Assembly (NCBI GenBank): GCA_001871755.1 | Contig: MNXL01000148.1 | Location: 1 to 14,221, forward strand | DNA length: 14,221 nucleotides | Source: Anaerolineae bacterium CG2_30_64_16 | GTDB lineage: Bacteria; Chloroflexota; Anaerolineae; CG2-30-64-16 | Direction of reading: 5' to 3' | Shown here: positions 6,754 to 12,767 of the stretch, piece after piece | How the letters are laid out: each line of letters begins with the position of its first letter | Position numbering within the stretch: the first letter of the stretch is position 1 | The notes under the pieces: model-generated | Database searches by the model: none | What the model was told of the DNA's origin: nothing | The model's input: only the letters and a program-made list of their open reading frames with translations | Program-made: the position numbers and the translations under genes

Positions 6754-9120
6754 GTGTCGGAGAGTTCTGTGTTGAGTGGGGGGAACGTGTTGGATGCGGC
6801 CCGGGTGGACACCCAGCGGGCGTATGAGCTGATTCGCGAGCGCATCACGGCCCTGGAGCTGGCGCCGGGCGCCCCCATCAAGGCGCAACGCCTGGCCGAG
6901 GAGCTGGACATGGCGATCGCGCCGGTGGAGGAAGCGCTCAAGTTGCTGGCGCACGATCATCTGGTGGTGATCACCCCGCCGCAGGAGCACGGCATCTACG
7001 TAGCCAACCTGTATCTGGCCGACCTGGACCAGCTCAGCGAGACGCGGCTGCGGCTGGAGGCGCTCAGCGCCCGGTTTGCGGCTGAGCGGGCGACCGCCGA
7101 TGACCTGGCCGTGCTGGAGTCGCTGCGCGAGGAGCAGGCCGCGATCTCGGCCACGGACAGCAAGCGCCTGTTCGATGTCGATCACAAGTTTCACCAGGCC
7201 GTCGCTCATGCCGCGCGCAACAAGTATCTGGCCGACACCCTGGATCAGTTCTTCGGCCTCTCGCAACGCCTCTGGTATCTGGCGCTGCCTCGCCTGGACT
7301 TCCTGCCCGCGGCCGTCGCCAAACATCGCGACCTGGTGGAGGCGATCCGCGCGGGCGACGCAGAGGCCGCGGCCGAGATCATGCGGGGACACGTCCAGGA
7401 ATTTTACGACAAGGTGCGCGAAGCCCTGACCGCCCGGGTGACCGTGAGCTACGGCGCGGACGTGCGCTCGGTGGTGGTGGAGGACGACACGTTGCTGAGC
7501 GGCGCGATCATCGCCACCGGGCTGCCGCTGGAGCAGCCGTGCGCGGGCCGGGGCAGTTGCCTGAAGTGCAAGGTGATGGCGCAGGGCGCGCTGAGCCCGC
7601 TGGACGAGCTGGAGCTGGCCGGACTCACCACCGCGGAGCGGGCGGCAAACTACCGGCTGGCCTGCCGCGCGCGGATTATGGGCGATGTGGCGGTCACGCT
7701 GGCCCCGATCGTCGTCTACTCGAACAAGATCTTTCGCGCAAGCAATGACCACAAGCGCAAGGGCGTGCCGCTGGGGCTGGCCATCGACTTGGGCAGCACC
7801 ACGGTCGCGGCGTTCGTCACCACGCTGGACCAGGGCAAGGTGTGCGTGGGCGCCGCCGCGCTCAACCAGCAGACGGCGTTCGGCGCGGACGTGATCTCGC
7901 GGCTGGCCGCGGCCCAAAGCGGCCCCGAGACAGCCGAACGCATCTCTATGCTGGCGCTGTCCTCCATCGTGCAGGCCGTGGACGCGCTCAAGCTCGCGCC
8001 GAGCCTCCGGGAGCGCATCCACAAGGTGACCATCGTCGGGAACTGCGCCATGCACCATCTGATGCTGCGCTATCCGGTGGACACCCTGGCTGAAATCCCC
8101 TTCCAGCCCTACCGCACGGAGGCGGTGCGCTTCCGGGGCGGTGGCGGCGCGGCCATCGGCGCGGCCACCGAGGCCACCAACCCCTTCGCCGACATCTTCC
8201 CGGCCGGCACGGAGGTCGCACTGCTGCCGTTGATCGGCGGCTTTGTCGGCTCTGACGCGCTGGCCTGCCTGGCCTGCTACGATTTCGACCGGGCGACCGG
8301 CCCCATGGCGGCCATCGACCTGGGCACCAACGGCGAGGTGATGGTGACCGATGGGCGCCCGCCCGTAGGATCGGGCCGCATCCTGGTGGCGTCCACCGCG
8401 GCCGGCCCCGCGTTCGAGGGGGTCAACATCTCCTGTGGCACCCGCGCGGTGGACGGCGCGATCGTAGGGGTGAAGGTGAACGCCGCGGACGGCACGCTGG
8501 CGCTCACCACCATCGCGGACCAGCCACCCGTGGGACTGACCGGCTCGGGGCTGCTGGAACTGGTGTGCGAACTGCGCCGGGCGGGCGTGATCGACCCCAG
8601 CGGTCGCTTCGTCCAGAACCACCCGATCTTCGGGCCGCGCATGAGCGTGGGTACGGACAGTGTGCGCCGTTTCCTGATCACCGACCAGGGGGTGGATCTG
8701 CGCGGGTTGGACGCGGGTGAAGAGGCCGCGGCGGTCTCGCTCTACCTGACACAGGGCGATGTCCGGGAGCTACAGAAGGCGAAGGGTGCGATCAAGGCCG
8801 CGGTCGAGACGCTGTTGGAGAAGCTGGATCTCAAGCCGACCGACCTGCAACGCATGATCCTCACCGGCTCGTTCGGCAGTCAACTGAACGTGGCGGCGGT
8901 GGTCGGGCTGGGCATGATCCCGGCGCTGCCGTTGGAGGTGGTCGAGACGTCAGCCAACGGCGCGGGCCTGGGCGCGGCGCTTTTCCTGGATGATGCGGAG
9001 TTTGCGCGGGGCGAGCGGATCGCGGTCGCGGCCGAGCAGGTGGACCTGGACATGGACCCCGACTTCGACATGCGCTACGTCAGTGCGCTGGCGCTCACCT
9101 CGGACGCAGGCGGATCGTGA
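6754..9120 (+). CDS. GntR/FCD module fused to RACo-like corrinoid activase ([2Fe-2S] + ASKHA)
   Basis: A 788-residue single ORF with two normally separate proteins joined. Residues about 10-226 are a winged helix plus FCD domain, paralogous to the preceding gene, with FCD metal positions D143, H147, H191 and H213. Without a linker, residue 229 begins a [2Fe-2S] ferredoxin domain (C263-x5-C269-x2-C272 and C304). It is followed by an ASKHA ATPase with DLGSTT (345-350), GNCAMHH (429-435), DLGTNGE (522-528) and GSFGSQLN (705-712). The last part matches RACo/RamA-type reductive activators (DUF4445 group), which use ATP and a low-potential cluster to return Co(II) corrinoid to Co(I). The natural partner is the corrinoid protein at 12103. 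In the GntR recognition helix, SRTPVREAL reads AIAPVEEAL (54-62), losing both arginines and gaining a glutamate. Reading is uninterrupted through the junction, so this looks like a true fusion rather than an annotation artefact. Confidence 0.9.
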   Translation: MSESSVLSGGNVLDAARVDTQRAYELIRERITALELAPGAPIKAQRLAEELDMAIAPVEEALKLLAHDHLVVITPPQEHGIYVANLYLADLDQLSETRLRLEALSARFAAERATADDLAVLESLREEQAAISATDSKRLFDVDHKFHQAVAHAARNKYLADTLDQFFGLSQRLWYLALPRLDFLPAAVAKHRDLVEAIRAGDAEAAAEIMRGHVQEFYDKVREALTARVTVSYGADVRSVVVEDDTLLSGAIIATGLPLEQPCAGRGSCLKCKVMAQGALSPLDELELAGLTTAERAANYRLACRARIMGDVAVTLAPIVVYSNKIFRASNDHKRKGVPLGLAIDLGSTTVAAFVTTLDQGKVCVGAAALNQQTAFGADVISRLAAAQSGPETAERISMLALSSIVQAVDALKLAPSLRERIHKVTIVGNCAMHHLMLRYPVDTLAEIPFQPYRTEAVRFRGGGGAAIGAATEATNPFADIFPAGTEVALLPLIGGFVGSDALACLACYDFDRATGPMAAIDLGTNGEVMVTDGRPPVGSGRILVASTAAGPAFEGVNISCGTRAVDGAIVGVKVNAADGTLALTTIADQPPVGLTGSGLLELVCELRRAGVIDPSGRFVQNHPIFGPRMSVGTDSVRRFLITDQGVDLRGLDAGEEAAAVSLYLTQGDVRELQKAKGAIKAAVETLLEKLDLKPTDLQRMILTGSFGSQLNVAAVVGLGMIPALPLEVVETSANGAGLGAALFLDDAEFARGERIAVAAEQVDLDMDPDFDMRYVSALALTSDAGGS

Positions 9121-10061
9121 CCCAATCGAAACTTGGTTCAGAAGTTGGAGGGGGCGTAGTTCGCGCGTCCACGGGGATCGGGCTGGCGTTGGTGGTGCTG
9201 GCCACCCTTTTCTGGTCGACGTCGGGCCTGTTCATCAACCTGATCGTGGATGGCAGCGGCATCTCAGCCATCGCCCTGGCATTCTGGCGCGATCTGACCA
9301 CGTTCCTTTGCCTGTTGGGCGGGCTGGCGGCCATCAAGCCGGGGCTGCTGCGTGTGCACCGGGCCGACCTGCCCTGGCTGGCCGCGATGGGGGGGATCGG
9401 CATCGGCACCTTCCACGTGCTGTGGAACACCACCGTCCTGATCAACGGCGTGGGGATTTCCACGGTCTTGCAGTGCAATTCGCCGGTCTTCGTGACGGTT
9501 TTCGCCTGGCTGCTGTGGCGCGAGCCGCTGACCTGGCGCAAATGGGCGGCGATCGCGCTGGCGGGCATCGGCACGATCCTGATCGCCCGGCCGGGCGCCC
9601 TCACCGGCGCACAGCTCACCGCGCTCGGCCTGTCCACCGCGCTGGCCGCGTCGTTGGCTTACAGCGGCATCACCCTGTTCACCAAGAAGCTCACCGGCAG
9701 CTACGAGCCGTGGACGATCCTGGTCTACGCGTTCGGCTTTGCGGCTTTGGCTCTGGCGCCGTTCCAGATCGGCCGGCCGCTCCCAGGCTCGATCTCGTCG
9801 GTCGCGGTCGGCGCGTTCCTGGCCCTGGTGCTGATCACGACCATCATGGGCTATCTGACCTACACGACAGGGCTGCGGCGGATTCAAGCCAGCGTCGCGT
9901 CGATCGTGGCCACGTCAGAGGTGCCCTTCGCCTCGCTGCTTGGCTACGTGTTCCTGGCTGAGCGGATGGATGGCTGGCAGATCTTGGGCGCGGGGCTGGT
10001 CGTGAGCGGGGTGATTCTGCTGTCGTTGAACGGGTGGCGGCCGAGGCTGAAGGTGCGGTGA
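9117..10061 (+). CDS. DMT-superfamily (EamA) permease
   Basis: A 314-residue integral membrane protein with about ten hydrophobic segments arranged as two EamA repeats (about 20-158 and 171-307). Segments such as IGLALVVLATLFWSTSGLF and the WREPLTWRKWAAIALAGIGTILI repeat end are typical of drug/metabolite transporters. These usually export or import small metabolites such as amino acids or amines. The GTG start overlaps the fusion gene stop in GTGA, so translation is probably coupled, and AGGCGG sits 3 nt upstream. Co-transcription with the activase suggests transport of the methylated substrate or of a demethylated product; the direction and substrate are not visible. Confidence 0.88.
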   Translation: MTQSKLGSEVGGGVVRASTGIGLALVVLATLFWSTSGLFINLIVDGSGISAIALAFWRDLTTFLCLLGGLAAIKPGLLRVHRADLPWLAAMGGIGIGTFHVLWNTTVLINGVGISTVLQCNSPVFVTVFAWLLWREPLTWRKWAAIALAGIGTILIARPGALTGAQLTALGLSTALAASLAYSGITLFTKKLTGSYEPWTILVYAFGFAALALAPFQIGRPLPGSISSVAVGAFLALVLITTIMGYLTYTTGLRRIQASVASIVATSEVPFASLLGYVFLAERMDGWQILGAGLVVSGVILLSLNGWRPRLKVR

Positions 10062-10079
10062 GGGTGGATGGTTGGCCTG

Positions 10080-10556
10080 CTACTCGGCCTCAAGTTGCCC
10101 CAGAAGTTTGAGAAACTCAGGTACACCGATGATCTCGAAGCCATACTCGATGTGCATCCTGGCTTTGAGAGCATCGTCCGCTTTGAGGTCATCGTCACCG
10201 GTGATCAAGCAAGCCACTTGACCGGCAATCGCTACCTCTAGAAAAATGTCGTCCTTGGGATCTCGGCAGAGGGCCACGCGGGTTGTCGGGTAAATGATCT
10301 CAGCTCGTTCGTAGATCAGTTCGCTGAGTTCATGGATGTCCGCCCGCGTGAAGTAGCGCCTGAATTTGGGACGTGCCAATACTTCAAACAACTCGGCGAG
10401 CAGTTCCTCGGAAGTGACGAGACTGAGGCGGCGCCCTTTCCATGCCTGCATGAGTGGCGCGGTAACGGCACCCTTCAGTAGGCCGCGAACAAAGAGGTTT
10501 GTGTCAATAACCACCCTGGGCCCAGAGCCCTGTTCGGGCGAGTTCGACTTCGGCAT
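10080..10556 (-). CDS. PIN-domain ribonuclease, putative toxin (COG1569-like)
   Basis: A 158-residue PIN-domain protein. The acidic metal-binding set is present: D18 in VVIDTNLFV, E55 in LLAELFEVL, D102/D103 in RDPKDDIFLEVA, and D121/D123 in ITGDDDL. PIN toxins of this type cleave RNA and are held in check by a co-expressed antitoxin, here the upstream gene that overlaps it by 53 nt. A GAGGAAGAGG tract precedes the ATG at 10556. A shorter start at GTG 10514 would remove the unconserved first 14 residues. The gene is convergent with the permease, with only 18 nt between them. GC is lower than in the metabolic genes, consistent with a mobile addiction module. Confidence 0.85.
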   Translation of the reverse strand: MPKSNSPEQGSGPRVVIDTNLFVRGLLKGAVTAPLMQAWKGRRLSLVTSEELLAELFEVLARPKFRRYFTRADIHELSELIYERAEIIYPTTRVALCRDPKDDIFLEVAIAGQVACLITGDDDLKADDALKARMHIEYGFEIIGVPEFLKLLGQLEAE

Positions 10557-10758
10557 CGACCTCTTCCTCCGTTATCGGCGCAATGTCAACGCGGTCCCAT
10601 ACACGGTGCAGCAACTGGTCGAGGCGTTGGCTCCAGGGTGGCTGATTGATGGCGTGTCTGATCAGTTCGCGCTCATCAGGTTTTAGTTGCTTGACAATTG
10701 CGACAAGTTGATCTAAGGTCAGGTCAGACTGGACCCGTCGTGCAGTTATCTGTGGCAT
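10504..10758 (-). CDS. putative antitoxin of the PIN toxin
   Basis: An 84-residue protein read from ATG 10758, for which AGGTGG lies 5 nt upstream; a GTG at 10767 would add three residues. It is rich in charged residues: the N-terminal half (LDQLVAIVKQLKPDERELI) is helical, and the tail ITEEEVDAEVELARTGLWAQGG is acidic and probably wraps the toxin. No clear DNA-binding fold is recognised. The antitoxin role is inferred from size, position, order and the 53-nt overlap with the PIN gene. Confidence 0.7.
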   Translation of the reverse strand: MPQITARRVQSDLTLDQLVAIVKQLKPDERELIRHAINQPPWSQRLDQLLHRVWDRVDIAPITEEEVDAEVELARTGLWAQGGY

Positions 10759-10867
10759 GTTCACCACCTTTCATGGTGCCTGACCACGCATTGAGGCCAA
10801 AGCCGCACGTGGAGCAGTCTTTCCAGGCTGCTTGGCGAGCTCGAAAGCCTGCCTCATGTGTCACTAT

Positions 10868-10876
10868 TGCTATAAT
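10868..10876 (+). promoter_or_regulatory. extended -10 promoter candidate toward the cyclodeaminase operon
   Basis: TGCTATAAT is a perfect extended -10 element. No good -35 box is seen 17 nt upstream. It lies about 135 nt before the ATG at 11013 in the 245-nt divergent gap and would transcribe the ornithine-cyclodeaminase-family, corrinoid-protein and second methyltransferase genes. Confidence 0.45.
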
Positions 10877-10999
10877 GCCTAACCACCAATGAGTTGAGAT
10901 CCCGACGCTTGGGATACGCGACTTCAATATCAGGATTATAGCGGTTTTGCATACAATAAGCAAGCGATTGCCGAAGCAAGTGATGCCGCAATCACCACA

Positions 11000-11005
11000 A
11001 AGGAG
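11000..11005 (+). promoter_or_regulatory. ribosome binding site that sets the cyclodeaminase-family start
   Basis: AAGGAG lies 7 nt before ATG 11013, favouring it over an in-frame TTG at 10947. Confidence 0.75.
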
Positions 11006-11012
11006 TCTAACC

Positions 11013-11987
11013 ATGTCCGAACATAAGCTGCTGTATCTGTCCCGCGCTGACGTTGAGGCAGCCGGCGTGACCATGCCGGAGATCATCGATGCCCTGGAGG
11101 TTGCGTTCCGTGAGCACGGTCAGGGCAAGGTGGAGATGCCGCCCAAGCCCGGTGTGCACTCCCGGCCGGACGCGTTCATCCACGCGATGCCCGCCTACAT
11201 CCCCGCGCTGAAGTCGATCGGCGTGAAGTGGGTCAGCAATTTCCCGGACAACTTCAAGCGCGGTCTGCCCTCCATCAGCGGCTTGATGATCGTCAACGAC
11301 GATGAGACCGGCATGCCGCTGGCGGTGATGGACTGTACCTGGATTACCGGGATGCGCACGGGCGCGGCCACCGCGCTGGCCGCCAAATACCTGGCTCGCG
11401 CCGACTCGAAGAAGGTGGGCATCCTGGGGTGTGGCGTGCAGGGGCGCACCAATCTGGAGGCGCTCAAGGTGCTCTTCCCGCTCGAGCAGGTGGTGGCGTA
11501 CGATAGCCGGCCCGCGGCGCAGGCCGGCTATGCGGCCGAGGTGCGCGAGCGGTGGGGCTTGCAGGTCACGGAGGCCCGGGAACCTCGGGATGCGGTGACG
11601 GGGTGCGACATCGTGGTCACCGCGGGGCCGATCCTGCGAACGCCCCACGCGACGATCCAGGCCGGCTGGCTGGACGCGGGCGCGTTCGCGTCGCTGGTGG
11701 ACTTCGACTCCTACTGGGCCGGCCCGGCCATGCAGGAGACCGACAAGTTCTGCACCGACGATGTGCCGCAGTTGGAGTACTATCGCCACATCGGCTACTT
11801 CCAGCAGATCCCGCCGATCTACGCCAGCCTGGGCGAGCTGGTCACCGGCCAGAAGCCCGGCCGCGAGACTCCGACCGAGCGTACCATGACCGCCAACCTG
11901 GGCCTGGCGTTGGACGACATGGCCACCGCGCCGATCCTCTACCGGCGGGCCATCGAGCGCGGGGTGGGGACGTGGCTGCCGCTGTAA
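11013..11987 (+). CDS. ornithine cyclodeaminase/mu-crystallin-family enzyme
   Basis: A 324-residue NAD(P)-dependent enzyme of normal family length. It has the catalytic-lysine strand GVKWVSNFPDN (K72), the SGLMIVND strand (89-96), RTGAATALAAKYLAR (R115) and the dinucleotide loop GILGCGVQGRTNL (G139-x-G141-x2-G144). The family includes ornithine cyclodeaminase, alanine dehydrogenase and pyrroline/piperideine-2-carboxylate or ketimine reductases, and these cannot be told apart by eye. It is the first gene of a rightward group with the corrinoid protein and the second methyltransferase. A role in handling an amino or imino acid released by N-demethylation (for example from proline- or pipecolate-type betaines) is a reasonable inference. 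AAGGAG upstream fixes the ATG at 11013. Confidence 0.88.
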   Translation: MSEHKLLYLSRADVEAAGVTMPEIIDALEVAFREHGQGKVEMPPKPGVHSRPDAFIHAMPAYIPALKSIGVKWVSNFPDNFKRGLPSISGLMIVNDDETGMPLAVMDCTWITGMRTGAATALAAKYLARADSKKVGILGCGVQGRTNLEALKVLFPLEQVVAYDSRPAAQAGYAAEVRERWGLQVTEAREPRDAVTGCDIVVTAGPILRTPHATIQAGWLDAGAFASLVDFDSYWAGPAMQETDKFCTDDVPQLEYYRHIGYFQQIPPIYASLGELVTGQKPGRETPTERTMTANLGLALDDMATAPILYRRAIERGVGTWLPL

Positions 11988-12001
11988 CGAGAGATAAGGC
12001 C

Positions 12002-12083
12002 GTTCCAGAAAAATAAGTGTCCCAAAATCGCCGGTTTCCCTGGGGATCGCAGGGGGGTTTCGGGATAAGTATTTTTCTGGAAC
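12002..12083. repeat. 82-bp inverted-repeat element (MITE-like or regulatory hairpin)
   Basis: The outer arms GTTCCAGAAAAATA (12002-12015) and TATTTTTCTGGAAC (12070-12083) pair perfectly over 14 bp. After a 4-bp mismatch, TCCC/GGGA pair again, giving 22-bp imperfect terminal repeats around a 38-bp core. It lies between the cyclodeaminase-family stop and the corrinoid-protein ribosome binding site, which starts 6 nt after the right arm. It could be a miniature insertion element or a long RNA hairpin in the operon. No target duplication is obvious. Confidence 0.75.
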
Positions 12084-12088
12084 TATCT

Positions 12089-12095
12089 AAGGAGG
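12089..12095 (+). promoter_or_regulatory. ribosome binding site of the corrinoid protein gene
   Basis: AAGGAGG lies 7 nt before ATG 12103, a near-ideal site consistent with high expression. Confidence 0.75.
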
Positions 12096-12102
12096 GAGAT
12101 CC

Positions 12103-12741
12103 ATGTCGGAAATGTACGGTCAATTGTCGGTCGCTGTGCTCGGCGGGAGTCTGAAGGAGATCAAGAAGCTGACACAGATGGCGCTCGATGGCGGCGCTTC
12201 CGCGCAACAGGTGCTTGATCTGGGGCTGCTCCCAGGCATGGACGAAGTCGGGAAGCGCTTCAAGGTGGGCGAGATGTTCATCCCCGAAGTTCTGCTCTCG
12301 GCCAGGACCATGACCGCGGCCATGGAGCTGCTCAAGCCGTTGCTCGCCAAGAGCGAGGGCGGCGGCCGTGGCACGGTGGTCATCGGCACAGTGCAGGGCG
12401 ATCTGCACAATATCGGCAAGAACCTGGTCGCGATGATGTTGGAGGGCGCGGGATTCACCGTGGTTGATCTGGGGATCGACGTAAAACCGCAGGCTTTCCT
12501 GAATGCGGTCAAGCAGCACAAGCCGAAGCTGTTGGGCATGTCGGCCCTGCTAACGACGACCATGCCGCGCATGGGCGAAACGATCCACGCGCTTGAAGAG
12601 GCGGGGGTCCGTGCCCAGGTGAAGGTGATGGTCGGTGGGGCGCCGGTCACGGCGGATTTCGTGGCGAAGATCCGGGCGGATGCCTACGCCGCGAACGCGG
12701 GCGCCGCCGTTGAAGTTGCGCGCGCCCTGGTGGGCGACTGA
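12103..12741 (+). CDS. corrinoid (B12-binding) methyl carrier protein, MtbC/MtaC-like
   Basis: A 212-residue cytoplasmic carrier with the two-domain layout of methylamine/methanol corrinoid proteins. Residues about 1-85 are a helical cap (B12-binding-2 type, with LLPGMDEVGKRFKVGEMFIPEVLLSA). Residues about 90-210 are a Rossmann-like cobalamin domain. The base-off/His-on motif is D100-L-H102-N-I-G105, with H102 as the predicted lower cobalt ligand. S147 in MSALLTTT and GGAPVT (178-183) complete the nucleotide-tail pocket. It accepts methyl groups from an MttB-family enzyme and needs reductive activation when Co(I) is oxidised. It is the only corrinoid protein in the window, so it may serve both methyltransferases and the fused activase. 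A strong AAGGAGG site precedes it. Confidence 0.93.
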   Translation: MSEMYGQLSVAVLGGSLKEIKKLTQMALDGGASAQQVLDLGLLPGMDEVGKRFKVGEMFIPEVLLSARTMTAAMELLKPLLAKSEGGGRGTVVIGTVQGDLHNIGKNLVAMMLEGAGFTVVDLGIDVKPQAFLNAVKQHKPKLLGMSALLTTTMPRMGETIHALEEAGVRAQVKVMVGGAPVTADFVAKIRADAYAANAGAAVEVARALVGD

Positions 12742-12767
12742 TGCCAGAAGAAAGGATAGAGACATAA
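12741..12767 (+). other. 8-codon mini-ORF linking corrinoid-protein stop and MttB-family start
   Basis: ATG 12741 overlaps the corrinoid-protein stop (TGATG), encodes eight residues (MPEERIET) and stops in TAATG, which overlaps the methyltransferase ATG at 12767. It may couple translation of the two genes, or be chance. The methyltransferase also has its own weak site, AAAGGA, 10 nt upstream of its ATG. Confidence 0.3.

Noticed and set aside
6550..8622. Long minus-strand open frame (690 codons) opposite the fusion gene
   Set aside because: Shadow of the GC-rich plus-strand frame. It spans unrelated genes and intergenic DNA and has no recognisable domain.
12002..12083. Cobalamin riboswitch before the corrinoid-protein gene
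   Set aside because: At 82 bp the element is too short, has no B12-box-like sequence that I can see, and is dominated by a simple inverted repeat.
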